DNA from: Gordonia liuliyuniae
Lineage (GTDB): Bacteria; Actinomycetota; Actinomycetes; Mycobacteriales; Mycobacteriaceae
Assembly: GCF_021739025.1 (NCBI RefSeq)
Contig: NZ_JAKKOT010000005.1
Span: forward strand, 310,001-374,000
DNA length: 64,000 bases
Reading direction: 5' to 3'
Shown here: positions 1 to 11,648 of the stretch, piece after piece
How the letters are laid out: each line of letters starts with the position of its first letter
How positions within the stretch are numbered: position 1 is the first letter of the stretch
Translations under genes and position numbers: made by a program
Notes under the pieces: generated by a model
The model's input: the letters and a program-made list of their open reading frames with translations, nothing else
Database searches by the model: none
What the model was told of the DNA's origin: nothing

Positions 1-363
1 GGCTGCGGCGGCGGGCTCGCTCTCGGCGGCGGCGAGCGCAGCGTTGAACAGGTCCAGCTTGGAGGTCTTCTCGGGAGCGGTCTTCAGGGTGCCCTCGGCG
101 CCCGGGAGGCCCTTGTGCTTCTGCCAGTCGCCGGTCACCTTGAGGATGGCGGCGACGGGCTCGGTCGGCTGTGCGCCGACACCCAGCCAGTATTGAGCGC
201 GCTCCGAGTCGACCTCGATCAGCGACGGCTCTTCCTTCGGGTGGTACTTGCCGATGGTCTCGATGACGCGGCCGTTGCGGCGGGTGCGCGCGTCGGCGAC
301 GACGATGCGGTACTGGGGGTTGCGAATCTTACCCAGGCGGGTGAGCTTAATCTTGACAGCCAT
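1..363 (-). CDS. rpsP: 30S ribosomal protein S16 (3' end outside the window)
   Basis: Small-subunit ribosomal protein S16, needed for 30S assembly. The reading frame opens at an ATG at 363 and begins [20 protein letters not shown], the standard S16 opening, followed by the [17 protein letters not shown] stretch and a [10 protein letters not shown] segment. About 121 codons are visible and no stop is reached, so the C-terminus lies beyond position 1. The visible tail becomes Ala/Glu-rich ([13 protein letters not shown]), a disordered extension common in actinobacterial S16. An AAGGAG-like Shine-Dalgarno sits just upstream. In relatives rpsP lies beside rimM and upstream of ffh, which fits the neighbours here. 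Confidence 0.96.
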   Translation of the reverse strand, partial: MAVKIKLTRLGKIRNPQYRIVVADARTRRNGRVIETIGKYHPKEEPSLIEVDSERAQYWLGVGAQPTEPVAAILKVTGDWQKHKGLPGAEGTLKTAPEKTSKLDLFNAALAAAESEPAAAA

Positions 364-645
364 GTGGCGTCTCCTTGTGTCACAGCGCAATTCAGCGACC
401 CGACGATTGTCGACGAGCCCGGTTTTGCGATCTCTTACGGGGTGACCGTCGGTCGGCCGTGGCCGGCTCCGACGAACCAGCGTCTGATTCTGCCAGAGTG
501 GGGCGCGTTGCCCAAACCGAACGGGCGTCAGCGTCCTGGTCACCGGCGCGAATCCTGCCTCGCCTGCCGGTGCCGGTACCGTGGCAGCGAACCTCGGGCA
601 CTGCAAACCGAAAGCGCCCAGCGACGACCGGAGATCTACGAGCCC

Positions 646-1302
646 ATGCTGCACGCCTTGTCGTTCGCATTCGTCGACTCGATCAATGTTCTTCTCATCG
701 GCGTCCTCGTCGCGCTCGCAATCATCGCCGCCCCTGGCAAGTACCGCCAGATCTCGCCACTGCTGTTGCTCGGCGACTGGCTCGGCGTCCTCGTGCTGGC
801 GCTGTTGGTCCTGCTGCTGTTCGACGGCCTGCAGTCACTGGTCGACGCGGTGATCTCGTCGCCGCTGTTCGGCATCCTGCTGATCTTGACGGCCGTGTTG
901 ACGGCCGTCCTGACGTGGCGTGGAGGCGACTCGTCTGACCTCGTCGACCGGATCCTCGCGCCGCTGCGCGCCCCGTCCGCGTTGACGGTGCTCGTCGGAT
1001 TCGTTCTCGGCGTCGTCCAGTCGGCAACATCGGTCCCGTTCTACGCGGGGCTCGCGGTGCTCTCGGCGAGCGATATCGACCCGCTGCACCGCTACCTGGG
1101 TCTGTTCCTGTACGCGACGGTCGCGATGATTCTTCCGTTGCTCGCCGGACTCGCCCTGGTCGCCGTCCGCGCCCGCCCGCACTCCTGGATCGGGCGCTTG
1201 TTCGCCCGCGCACGCCAGAACCAGGCTCAGGTCACCCGGTGGGCGGGCTGGCTCGTCACCGTCCTGTTGCTGGCGATCGGCATCCTCCAGATCGTCTCCT
1301 GA
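646..1302 (+). CDS. Polytopic membrane protein, function unknown
   Basis: A 218-residue hydrophobic protein with about six predicted membrane segments: an opening helix around [19 protein letters not shown], a second around [19 protein letters not shown], then helices near residues 80-95, 115-130, 155-175 and a last one near 195-215. The reading frame extends upstream to 115, but that part runs antisense to rpsP and across its promoter and has no membrane-protein character. The ATG at 646 directly precedes the first membrane helix, so it is taken as the start. The shape (six helices, charged loops, an early Asp-Ser-Ile-Asn) recalls the GAP/LysE-like transporter group, but no family is claimed. 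It is transcribed divergently from rpsP and converges on the amidohydrolase. Confidence 0.75.
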   Translation: MLHALSFAFVDSINVLLIGVLVALAIIAAPGKYRQISPLLLLGDWLGVLVLALLVLLLFDGLQSLVDAVISSPLFGILLILTAVLTAVLTWRGGDSSDLVDRILAPLRAPSALTVLVGFVLGVVQSATSVPFYAGLAVLSASDIDPLHRYLGLFLYATVAMILPLLAGLALVAVRARPHSWIGRLFARARQNQAQVTRWAGWLVTVLLLAIGILQIVS

Positions 1303-1319
1303 ACGAGCCGGTCCCCGCC

Positions 1320-1359
1320 TCTTCGACCCCTGTTCCTGCTCTTCGACCCCTGTTCCTGC
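1320..1359. repeat. 20-bp tandem duplication in a convergent intergenic space
   Basis: The unit TCTTCGACCCCTGTTCCTGC occurs twice back to back with no mismatch. It fills most of the 59-bp gap between the stop of the membrane protein and the stop of the amidohydrolase. There is no obvious stem. It is probably a replication-slippage duplication, and one of several short tandem repeats between genes in this window. Confidence 0.9.
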
Positions 1360-1361
1360 GC

Positions 1362-2435
1362 TTACCCCACCTTCTCCCCCGAGCACACGATGTGCACGGG
1401 GCGGCGGAGTGTCGACAGATCCTGCGTCGGATCGGCGTCGAGGACGAGGAAGTCGGCGCGGGCACCGTCGGCGATGCCTGCGACGCCCAGCCAGTCACGT
1501 GGTCGTGTGGACGCCGCCTCGACCGCGTCCGATGCCGAGAAGCCGATCGCGGCCAGTGATTCGATCTCGTCGACGATGCGGCCGTGCTCGATGGTGCCGC
1601 CCGCATCGGTTCCGGCGTAGATCCGCACACCGGCCTCCCGGGCCTTGCCAACCACGTCCCGGCCGCGCGCGTACAGCGACCGCATGTTGGCCTGGTAGAC
1701 GGGATACTTGTCGGCGCCGTCGGCGATGCTCGGGAACGTGTCGAGTTGGATCAGCGTGGGCACCAGGGCGATGTCGCGTCGCACCATCTCGTCGATGAGG
1801 TCTTCGTCGAGACCGGACCCATGCTCGATGGAGTCGAAGCCTGCGCCGACGATGTCGGGCAGGGCGTCCGAGCCGAAGACGTGCGCGGTGATGCGCGCCC
1901 CGTTCTCGTGCGCGGCGACCACGGCCGCATCGAGTTGTTCGCGTGTCCACAGCGGAGCCAAGTCACCGACGCTGCGGTCGATCCAGTCGCCGACCAGTTT
2001 GACCCAGCCGTCGCCCGCCTTCGCCTGCGTCGCCACCTCGTCGGCGAGAGAGTCGGGGTCGTCGAGTTCGACGCCGTAGTCGCGCAGGTACCGTTTCGGC
2101 CGTGCGATGTGCTTGCCCGCCCGCAGGAACTGCGGGCACAGCGGATCGTCGTCGAGCGGGTGGGTGTCGACAGGCGAGCCGACCTCACGGATCAGCAGCG
2201 TCCCCGCGCGCACATCCTGATAGGCCAGTCCGCGCGCCTGCTCGGTGGTGACGCCGAGCCCGGGCGCGATCCCCACATGATTGTGAGCGTCGACGAGGCC
2301 GGGGACGATCCAGCCGCCGTCGACAGCGGTCTCCGCGTCGGCGACCTCGTCGAACGAGATGACGCCGTCGGCCACCCAGAATGCGAGCGGCTCCCCGGTG
2401 AACGGATCGGTTCCTGCGAAACGCTGCGCCACCAC
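1362..2435 (-). CDS. Amidohydrolase-family protein
   Basis: A 357-residue metal-dependent hydrolase of the imidazolonepropionase/prolidase-like amidohydrolase group. Metal-site signatures appear in order: VDAHNHVG near residue 49 (HxH pair), a Lys in GWVKLVGDW near 145, His in ITAHVFG near 183, His in SIEHGSG near 205, and Asp in YAGTDAGG near 278. The C-terminus has the usual small beta domain ending (GARADFLVLDADP). The start is a GTG at 2435, which lies 11 bp from the ffh stop, so it is probably cotranscribed with ffh. The M. tuberculosis neighbour of ffh (Rv2915c) is of the same type. The substrate cannot be told from sequence. Confidence 0.88.
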   Translation of the reverse strand: MVAQRFAGTDPFTGEPLAFWVADGVISFDEVADAETAVDGGWIVPGLVDAHNHVGIAPGLGVTTEQARGLAYQDVRAGTLLIREVGSPVDTHPLDDDPLCPQFLRAGKHIARPKRYLRDYGVELDDPDSLADEVATQAKAGDGWVKLVGDWIDRSVGDLAPLWTREQLDAAVVAAHENGARITAHVFGSDALPDIVGAGFDSIEHGSGLDEDLIDEMVRRDIALVPTLIQLDTFPSIADGADKYPVYQANMRSLYARGRDVVGKAREAGVRIYAGTDAGGTIEHGRIVDEIESLAAIGFSASDAVEAASTRPRDWLGVAGIADGARADFLVLDADPTQDLSTLRRPVHIVCSGEKVG

Positions 2436-2446
2436 GACGACGACTC

Positions 2447-4021
2447 CTACTTCTTCGGGAACTTCAGGCTGTTCAAGTCGATGCCGTCGAGGCCGGGCGG
2501 AAGCTGATCGAGGCCGGGCGGCATGTCCGAGAGGTCCATGCCCGGCGGCAGGCCCATCCCGGGAGGCATGCCCGGGAATCCGCCGCCACGCATGCCCTTC
2601 GGCGGCGTCGGCCCGCGGTTCTTCCCTTTGCCCTTCTTCCCCTTCTTGCCTTTCCGGTTGGTCTTGCGCTGGTTGCCGCCCATGCCCATCCGACCGGACA
2701 TCTGCGACATCATCTTTCGGGCCGCGAAGAATCGGTCGACGAGTTGGTTGATGTCGGTGACGGTGACACCGGACCCCTTGGCGATGCGGATGCGGCGGGA
2801 GGCGTTGATGATCTTCGGGTTGTCTCGCTCCTCCGGCGTCATACCGCGGATGATCGCCTGGATCTTGTCGAGCTGCTTGTCGTCGACTTGCGACAACGCG
2901 TCCTTCATGTCGCCCGCGCCGGGCAGCATGCCGAGGAGATTGCCGATCGGCCCCATCTTGCGGATCATCAGCATCTGCTGCAGGAAGTCGTCCAGTGTGA
3001 GTTCGCCCTGGCTGATCTTCTCCGCGGTGCGCTGCGCCTCGGCCTCGTCGAAGTGCTGTTCGGCCTGCTCGATGAGCGACAGGACGTCACCCATGCCGAG
3101 GATGCGGCTGGCCATGCGGTCGGGGTGGAAGACGTCGAAGTCTTCGAGCTTCTCGCCGGTCGACGCGAACATGATCGGACGCCCGGTGATCTCGCGGACC
3201 GACAGCGCCGCGCCGCCGCGAGCGTCGCCGTCGAGTTTCGTCAGGACCACACCGGTGAAGTCGACGCCTTCGGCGAACGCCTGCGCCGTCGCGACCGCGT
3301 CCTGACCGATCATCGCGTCGAGGACGAACAGCACCTCGTCGGGGTTCGTCGCGTCGCGGATGTCGGACGCCTGCTTCATCAGCTCGGCGTCGATGCCCAG
3401 ACGGCCCGCGGTGTCGATGATGACGACGTCGTAGTGGCGGGCTCGCGCCTCGTCGAGACCGGCCTGCGCCACCGCGACTGCGGCCTGTGATCCGTCGACG
3501 CCGAGGTCGCCTTCGCCGCCGACCGAGGTGCCTGCGTGCGGCGCGAACACGGGGACGTCTGCGCGCTCACCGACGATCTGCAACTGCTGGACGGCGCCGG
3601 GACGCTGCAGGTCACACGCCACGAGAAGCGGGGTGTGCCCCTGGTCGGCCAGCCAGTGCGAGAGCTTGCCGGCGAGCGTCGTCTTACCGGCGCCCTGCAG
3701 ACCGGCGAGCATGATGACCGTCGGCGGCGTCTTCGCCAACTGGACGCGGCGGGTCTCGCCGCCGAGGATTCCGACGAGTTCCTCGTTGACGATCTTGACG
3801 ATCTGCTGTGCGGGGTTCAGCGCCGCGGAGACCTCGGAGCCTTTCGCTCGCTCTTTGATCCGGCCGATGAATGCTCGGACGACGGGTAGCGAGACGTCGG
3901 CTTCGAGCAGCGCGAGCCGGATCTCCCGGGCGGTCGCATCGATGTCTGCGTCGGTCAGTCGACCTTTGCCGCGCAGGTCCTTCAGCGCACCGGTCAACCG
4001 GTCAGAGAGGGATTCGAACAT
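2447..4021 (-). CDS. ffh: Signal recognition particle protein Ffh (SRP54)
   Basis: The GTPase that binds signal peptides with 4.5S RNA and delivers ribosomes to FtsY at the membrane. The 524-residue protein has the helical N domain, a G domain with P-loop GLQGAGKTT at residues 107-115, DTAGR near 200 and TKLDGDARGG near 260, then a methionine-rich M domain with the RNA-binding RRIRIAKGSG stretch near 410. The tail is a low-complexity Gly/Pro/Met region (repeated PPGM motifs) ending LNSLKFPKK, a typical actinobacterial extension. The start at 4021 (MFESLSDRLTGAL) is the family start. Its receptor gene ftsY lies in the same window. Confidence 0.98.
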   Translation of the reverse strand: MFESLSDRLTGALKDLRGKGRLTDADIDATAREIRLALLEADVSLPVVRAFIGRIKERAKGSEVSAALNPAQQIVKIVNEELVGILGGETRRVQLAKTPPTVIMLAGLQGAGKTTLAGKLSHWLADQGHTPLLVACDLQRPGAVQQLQIVGERADVPVFAPHAGTSVGGEGDLGVDGSQAAVAVAQAGLDEARARHYDVVIIDTAGRLGIDAELMKQASDIRDATNPDEVLFVLDAMIGQDAVATAQAFAEGVDFTGVVLTKLDGDARGGAALSVREITGRPIMFASTGEKLEDFDVFHPDRMASRILGMGDVLSLIEQAEQHFDEAEAQRTAEKISQGELTLDDFLQQMLMIRKMGPIGNLLGMLPGAGDMKDALSQVDDKQLDKIQAIIRGMTPEERDNPKIINASRRIRIAKGSGVTVTDINQLVDRFFAARKMMSQMSGRMGMGGNQRKTNRKGKKGKKGKGKNRGPTPPKGMRGGGFPGMPPGMGLPPGMDLSDMPPGLDQLPPGLDGIDLNSLKFPKK

Positions 4022-4063
4022 TCCTCCATCTTTCCATGCGTGGAGCGTTCGGTGGCGAGCGGA

Positions 4064-4471
4064 TCACCCGGCGGTGACCATCCGGCCGAACGCGTAGGCC
4101 GCCCACCCGATCACGGCGAGCACCACCACCGGGTGCTTGACCGCCCGACGTAGCGCGACCGGTCCGTCGCCTCGGACGCGGCGGACCACCATCACGACAG
4201 CAGACAGCACGGCGAGGGCGACGACGACGGGACCGAACGCGTGCGCGGCGAACGCCGACGGGAGGTCACCGTGCATCGTGTAGACGAAGGCGCGCGTCAG
4301 ACCGCACCCGGGGCATGGGAGACCGGTGAGACGGCGGAACGGGCAGATCACCGGTCCGTCGTCGACGGCGGACACCGGAATGCACGCCGCCGCCACGACG
4401 GCGGCCGCACCGCCGGACGCCAGCATGGTCGACTCGGCGACATGCCCCGTCATGCGGTCGACCCCCGTCAT
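4064..4471 (-). CDS. DUF2752 membrane protein
   Basis: A 135-residue small membrane protein. The DUF2752 signature is clear: CPFRRLTGLPCPGCGLTRAF near residues 42-61, with the paired cysteines CPxxxxTGxxCPGCGxTRA, followed by a hydrophobic helix near 80-97 and another near 115-130. The N-terminal SGGAAAVVAAACIPV may be a first membrane segment. The start is taken at the first ATG, 4471; an internal Met at residue 7 is equally possible. It lies 21 bp downstream of the GYF/TM2 gene. DUF2752 and TM2 genes often sit together, which supports the assignment although the function of the pair is unknown. Confidence 0.85.
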   Translation of the reverse strand: MTGVDRMTGHVAESTMLASGGAAAVVAAACIPVSAVDDGPVICPFRRLTGLPCPGCGLTRAFVYTMHGDLPSAFAAHAFGPVVVALAVLSAVVMVVRRVRGDGPVALRRAVKHPVVVLAVIGWAAYAFGRMVTAG

Positions 4472-4492
4472 GCGGTCAATCCCGTCGTGCGA

Positions 4493-4958
4493 TCAACGCA
4501 GCGCTCGTCCGTCCACGTCCGGGACGTTGCGCATGGCGATCAGGACCAGATCGATGAGCGCCCAGATGCCGCAGCCGCCGAGCGTCACGAGCTTCGCCAC
4601 ACCGAGTCCGGTGTACCCCAGGTAGAACCGGTCGATCCCGAGTCCGCCGAGGAACACCGACAGCAGCAGAGCGGTCATCCACTCTTTGTCGGAGAAGACG
4701 CCCGGCAGCGACGAGGCCGGCTGGTATTGCTGGCCGGTGGACGACCGCACGCCGTCCTCCGGCTTGAGTTGGCGAGCGCTCGCCATCTGAGCGAGGGTCC
4801 CGATGTCGTACGGGCCCTGTTCTTGATCGAAGGTGCGGACGAAGTAGGTGCCGCCGACCCCGCCGTAGCCCGGCCCGGGCGGCATACCCCCCCGGTGGCA
4901 TCGCGCCCGGGAACTGAGGCTGCTGGCCGGATGGGAACTGTGCATTCGGATCTGTCAT
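4493..4958 (-). pseudogene. GYF_2 plus TM2 domain membrane protein, split by a one-base frameshift
   Basis: The start MTDPNAQFPSGQQPQFPG at 4958 runs in one frame to AMPPGG. The rest (MPPGPGYGGVGGTYFVRTFD onward) is in another frame. They join cleanly if the run of seven C at 4887-4893 had six, giving a Pro/Gly-rich linker. The body has a GYF_2/DUF4339 domain (TYFVRTFDQEQGPYDIGTLA), then a TM2 domain with two helices around TALLLSVFLGGLGIDRFYLG and WALIDLVLIAM. TM2 proteins carry a DxF-like turn between helices, seen here as GIDRFYLGY. The break is in a homopolymer, so a sequencing error or a slippage-prone site is as likely as true loss. Without the correction the protein has no start. Confidence 0.8.
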
Positions 4959-5046
4959 GCATTCATGATCACCCACGGCGACGACAAACAGAATCCCTGG
5001 CCAGGACGGTTAATCCGATCAGATGACACCATCTCCTCACCGACCC

Positions 5047-7762
<2,716 letters not shown>

Positions 7763-7804
7763 CTAATGCGCGAGTCACGTGAGACTGCAACGTGTTCGGC
7801 GAAT

Positions 7805-9139
7805 TCATGCGGTCTCATACGCGCTCTCCGCGTGCTCGGCGGCATCGATGCCGGTCAGTTCTGCTTCGCGGTCGACGCGCCAGCCGAGCGGCTTGAGGAC
7901 GAACGCGATGGCCGTCGTCAGCACTGCGGTGAAGGCGAGGGCCACCAACGCGATGACGGTCTGGACGGCGAGCTGACGGGCGTCGTGGCCGTAGAACAGA
8001 CCGGATTCCTTGGCGAGAAAGCCGATGCCAATCGTGCCCCAGAGCCCCGCCACCAGGTGCACGCCCACCACGTCGAGGGAGTCGTCGAACCCCAGCTTGA
8101 ACTTGAGGCCGATGGCGACGGCGGCCAGTGCGCCCGCGACCAGACCGAGGAGCAATGAGCCGACGGGGGTCAGCGCACCGCACGCCGGGGTGATGGCGAC
8201 GAGCCCGGCGACCACACCGGACGCTGCGCCGACACTGGTCGCGTGCTTGTCCCGGAACCATTCGACGACCAACCAGCCGACCATCGCGGCCGCGGTCGCG
8301 GCTGCGGTGTTGATCCACACGAGGCCTGCGGTCGCGTCCGCAGCGAGCTCCGAACCGGAGTTGAAGCCGATCCAGCCGAACCACAGGAGTGCGGCGCCGA
8401 GCATCACGAACGGAATGTTGTGGGGACGGTACGCGGTCCGTCCGAAGCCGCGGCGGCGTCCGACGACGAGCGCCAGGATCAGACCTGCCATGCCTGCGTT
8501 GATGTGGACAACGGTGCCGCCCGCGAAGTCGATCGGCACGACGTTCGCTTCGCCGTCAGTGGATCCGAACATCCACGAGGCGAATCCGTGCTCGTCGCCC
8601 GATAGGAGTCCGCCGCCCCACACCATGTGCGACAGCGGGAAGTACACGATGGTCGCGAACAGCACGCTGAACACGACCCAGGTGCCGAACTTGACGCGTT
8701 CGGCCACCGCACCGCTGATGAGTGCGACGGTGATGACCGCGAACGTCAACTGGAACGCCATGAACACGATCGCCGGGATGCCGGTGCTCCCCCAGACCAC
8801 GACCTGGGTCTCCCCCGCGACGTCACGCGTCTGAGTCAACTGGTCGGAGCCGAACAGGGCGAACGGGTTGGCGAAGATGCCCGCGATGTCGTCGGACCCG
8901 GTGAGCCCGTTGCCGAACGACATCGAGAATCCCCACAGGACGTAGACGATCGTCACCGCGCCGAGCGCGGCGAACGACATCATCATCATGTTCAGGACCG
9001 ACTTGGCTCGGGTCAGTCCGCCGTAGAAGAACGCCAGCGCCGGTGTCATCAAGAGCACGAGCGCCGCGCTCATGATGACCCAGGCGGTGTTCCCGGTGTC
9101 GATGGAGCCGAACACTTCGTCCGGCAATGCTGCATTCAC
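7805..9139 (-). CDS. amt: Ammonium transporter Amt
   Basis: Membrane channel for ammonium of the Amt/Mep/Rh family, 444 residues, with eleven expected membrane helices. Family features seen: the outer-vestibule and first-helix region ending FFYGGLTRAKSVLNMMMM, the pore-region FQLTFAVITVALISGAVAER, the DFAGGTVVHINAG segment with a pore histidine, and a second pore histidine in VVGVHLVAGLWG. The C-terminal tail that contacts PII is present. The start at 9139 (MNAALPDEVFGSIDTG) gives a short N-terminal segment before the first helix. Two GlnR-type boxes lie 80-130 bp upstream. The order amt-glnB-glnD predicts joint induction under nitrogen limitation. Confidence 0.96.
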   Translation of the reverse strand: MNAALPDEVFGSIDTGNTAWVIMSAALVLLMTPALAFFYGGLTRAKSVLNMMMMSFAALGAVTIVYVLWGFSMSFGNGLTGSDDIAGIFANPFALFGSDQLTQTRDVAGETQVVVWGSTGIPAIVFMAFQLTFAVITVALISGAVAERVKFGTWVVFSVLFATIVYFPLSHMVWGGGLLSGDEHGFASWMFGSTDGEANVVPIDFAGGTVVHINAGMAGLILALVVGRRRGFGRTAYRPHNIPFVMLGAALLWFGWIGFNSGSELAADATAGLVWINTAAATAAAMVGWLVVEWFRDKHATSVGAASGVVAGLVAITPACGALTPVGSLLLGLVAGALAAVAIGLKFKLGFDDSLDVVGVHLVAGLWGTIGIGFLAKESGLFYGHDARQLAVQTVIALVALAFTAVLTTAIAFVLKPLGWRVDREAELTGIDAAEHAESAYETA

Positions 9140-9221
9140 TTCTCGCAGGCCTCCTCACTCGTCGGTTGTCGACGTGTGAGGAAACTTTGTCGCGCTCACG
9201 TTGCGCTGTCGGTGCCCTCGT

Positions 9222-9268
9222 GTTTCGCGGGCGTCAACCGTGGACGCGGCAGGTTTCGGGCGCGTTAC
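9222..9268 (-). promoter_or_regulatory. Two candidate GlnR boxes upstream of amt
   Basis: Read on the minus strand, 9253-9268 is GTAAC-GCGCCC-GAAAC and 9222-9237 is TTGAC-GCCCGC-GAAAC. Both match the actinobacterial GlnR half-site pattern gTnAc-n6-GaAAc, and they are 15 bp apart. They lie about 83-129 bp before the amt start codon, where GlnR activator sites are normally found. Binding is inferred from sequence only. Confidence 0.7.
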
Positions 9269-9294
9269 GCGCGTCGCTCCTGCTCGTGCGCGGT

Positions 9295-10914
9295 TCAGGC
9301 CCGGGCGGCGAGCGCGTTCAGGTCGAGCCGGGAGTCGAGCACCCCGTACATCTGGCCGGCGTCCTCGAGCCTGCCGGAGACGAATGTGTCCGCCACGAAC
9401 GACGGAGCCTGCCGGATCAGGATCGACCCCTGCAACGCCAACGCCAACGACTCGGTGAGACGACGCGCGATCGCCGGGGCACTCGTCGGATCGGCCGCCG
9501 CCTGCGCGACGATCTTGCGTGTTCGTTCCACATGGAGGTCGTAGCCGCGGTGCTGCCCGAGCGCGAGCTCGAACTCGGCGTCGAGCGCCTCCACCGACAA
9601 CGGGTCCCGGACCATCGCGCGCAGCACGTCGAGCGCGATGACGTTGCCCGACCCCTCCCAGACCGCCATGACAGGCTGTTCTCGGAACCTGCGGGCGAGC
9701 GGGAACGCCTCGGTGTAACCGTTGCCGCCCAAGCATTCCAGCGCCTCGTAGGCATGGTTGGGGCCGCGCTTGCACACCCAGTACTTGCCGACCGCCGTCG
9801 CGAGACGACGGAACGCCTGCGACTGCACGGAGTCGTCGTCGTAGGCCGCGGCCAGACGCATCGCCGTCCACGTGGCGGCCTCGGCTTCGAGTTGCAGATC
9901 GGCGATCACCGCGGTCATCGCCGGCTGGTCGATCAGTGTCGCACCGAACGCCGCACGGTGACGGACGTGCCAGGCGGCTTCGGCCACCGACTGCCGCATG
10001 CCCGCGGCGCTGCCGAGCGCACAGTCCAGGCGGGTCTGATTGACCATCTCGATGATGGTGCGGACACCGGCCCCCTCGTCGCCGAGCCGCCAACCCACCG
10101 TGTCGGAGAACTCGACCTCCGAGGACGCGTTCGACTTGTTGCCGAGCTTGTCTTTGAGTCGCTGGATCGCGAACACGTTACGTGTCCCGTCGGGCAGGGT
10201 GCGTGGCACGACGAAACAGGTGACGCCGGGCTCGGTCTTGGCGAGGACGAGGAAGGCATCCGACTGCGGAGCCGAACAGAACCACTTGTGCCCGGTGATC
10301 CGGTAGGTTCCGTCGCCGTTCGAGACGGCACGCGTGGTGTTGGCACGCACGTCGGAGCCGCCCTGCTTCTCGGTCATCGCCATGCCGAAGATGGCGGAGC
10401 TCTTCGCCGGGTCGGCAAGTGACGGGTCGTAGTCGCGTGACAGTGTCCGCGGGATCCACTGCTGTGCGAGGTCGGGGTCGACGCGCAGCGACGGGACCAC
10501 CGCGTGCGTCATGCTCACCGGGCACGCATGGCCGGGTTCGATCTGACCGAACTGAGTGAACATCGCAGCGCGTGCGACGTGTGAGCCCGCACGTGGGTCG
10601 TCCCAGCAGCTCGTGTGCGCGCCGTGCGCGATCGCGTCGCCGATGATGCGGTGGTAGGCGGGATGGAACTCGATCTCGTCGACCCGATTTCCCCACCGGT
10701 CGTGAGTGTGCAGGACCGGGGTGATCGTGTTGGCTAGTTCGGCATCGCGTTGGAAGTCGGCCCGTCCGACGAGGGCGCCTGCTTCGGCGAGGTCGCCGCT
10801 CGCCCAGTCGGCACCGTAGGCGTGGACGGCCTCGACCAGGGGCAGATTGCTCGTGTACTCGTTGACGTCGACGCGCGGCGACGCCTGGTTGAAGACCTCG
10901 TGGGTGGCGGTCAT
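9295..10914 (-). CDS. AidB-like acyl-CoA dehydrogenase
   Basis: A 539-residue flavoenzyme of the acyl-CoA dehydrogenase superfamily, in the AidB subgroup. Subgroup marks seen: EIEFHPAYHRIIGDAI near residue 83, the FAD/substrate segment IFGMAMTEKQGGSDVRANTT near 175, GHKWFCSAPQSDAFLVLA near 205, and YEALECLGGNGYTEAFPLAR near 395 with a flavin-fold glycine pair. In E. coli AidB protects DNA during alkylation stress; many actinobacterial homologues are simply annotated as acyl-CoA dehydrogenases and the substrate here is unknown. The reading frame is open far upstream, but the ATG at 10914 follows a GGAGAAGGAG Shine-Dalgarno and overlaps the regulator stop by four bases, so it is chosen. Confidence 0.9.
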   Translation of the reverse strand: MTATHEVFNQASPRVDVNEYTSNLPLVEAVHAYGADWASGDLAEAGALVGRADFQRDAELANTITPVLHTHDRWGNRVDEIEFHPAYHRIIGDAIAHGAHTSCWDDPRAGSHVARAAMFTQFGQIEPGHACPVSMTHAVVPSLRVDPDLAQQWIPRTLSRDYDPSLADPAKSSAIFGMAMTEKQGGSDVRANTTRAVSNGDGTYRITGHKWFCSAPQSDAFLVLAKTEPGVTCFVVPRTLPDGTRNVFAIQRLKDKLGNKSNASSEVEFSDTVGWRLGDEGAGVRTIIEMVNQTRLDCALGSAAGMRQSVAEAAWHVRHRAAFGATLIDQPAMTAVIADLQLEAEAATWTAMRLAAAYDDDSVQSQAFRRLATAVGKYWVCKRGPNHAYEALECLGGNGYTEAFPLARRFREQPVMAVWEGSGNVIALDVLRAMVRDPLSVEALDAEFELALGQHRGYDLHVERTRKIVAQAAADPTSAPAIARRLTESLALALQGSILIRQAPSFVADTFVSGRLEDAGQMYGVLDSRLDLNALAARA

Positions 10915-11534
10915 GACTTCTCCTTCTCCGGTGGCGGGAGTGCGCCGAGTGCTCGGAAGCAGAAGGCGCGGATTGTGGCGATCAGTAGGTCGGGATCTGG
11001 CATGTCGGGGTCGAGCACTCCGACGAGCGACTCGGAGATCGCGCCGAGCAGCGCGGACGCGGTGACGTCTGGATCTTGATCGGCGAACACGCCCGCGGCG
11101 ACACCGTCGGCGATGACTCGGACACAGAGCTCGCGGTACCAGCGACGCAGCCGGAGTCGTTCGGTGTCGACCGCAGGGATCACCGGTTCGAACAACAGCG
11201 ACCACGCGAGACGTCGCCCGCGGAGTGCACGGTCGGCGAAGGTGCAGATGAGCGCGTCGAGTCGAGCGATCGGCCCGTCCGCGGCTTCGACGGCCGCCGA
11301 CACCTGCGCGAACTCGTACTCGGCGGCGTCCCGGAATACTTCGGCGAGCAGTGTGTCGCGGTTGTCGAAGTACGAGTACACCGATCCGACGCTGACGCCG
11401 CTGCCCTCCGCGATCGCGGTGACCGTCGCCGCCGAGAATCCCGCGTCGGCGACCAGCCCACGTGCGGCCGCGAGCATCGCGGCACGCTTGGCCTGCGCAC
11501 TGCGCCGAGTCTGCTCGGTGGGCCGGTACGGCAC
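10911..11534 (-). CDS. TetR-family regulator, likely controlling the AidB-like gene
   Basis: A 207-residue TetR/AcrR repressor. The N-terminal DNA-binding domain shows AAARGLVADAGFSAATVTAI, then GVSVGSVYSYFDNRDTLLAE, the recognition helix region typical of the family. The C-terminal ligand domain is divergent and the effector is unknown. Its stop and the start of the acyl-CoA dehydrogenase overlap as ATGA, so the two are cotranscribed and translationally coupled. An inverted repeat 24 bp upstream of the start is a plausible autoregulatory operator. Confidence 0.9.
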   Translation of the reverse strand: MPYRPTEQTRRSAQAKRAAMLAAARGLVADAGFSAATVTAIAEGSGVSVGSVYSYFDNRDTLLAEVFRDAAEYEFAQVSAAVEAADGPIARLDALICTFADRALRGRRLAWSLLFEPVIPAVDTERLRLRRWYRELCVRVIADGVAAGVFADQDPDVTASALLGAISESLVGVLDPDMPDPDLLIATIRAFCFRALGALPPPEKEKS

Positions 11535-11557
11535 GGTCGTCTCCCGCCGATCGAAAC

Positions 11558-11575
11558 ATTGAATCCTGTTTCAAT
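11558..11575. promoter_or_regulatory. Candidate TetR operator
   Basis: Perfect 6-bp inverted repeat ATTGAA-TCCTGT-TTCAAT (18 bp overall) lying 24-41 bp upstream of the TetR start. Position, size and AT-rich character fit an autoregulatory operator. Binding is inferred. Confidence 0.5.
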
Positions 11576-11648
11576 TCTTACCACAGGTGACGACGACCAC
11601 GCACGCCGAGGAAGGACGAACGCGAGCCGCAGCCTCAACTCTGTCGTC

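Noticed and set aside
115-645. Upstream extension of the membrane-protein frame at the left end
   Set aside because: It runs antisense to rpsP and lacks hydrophobic segments; the ATG at 646 directly precedes the first helix.
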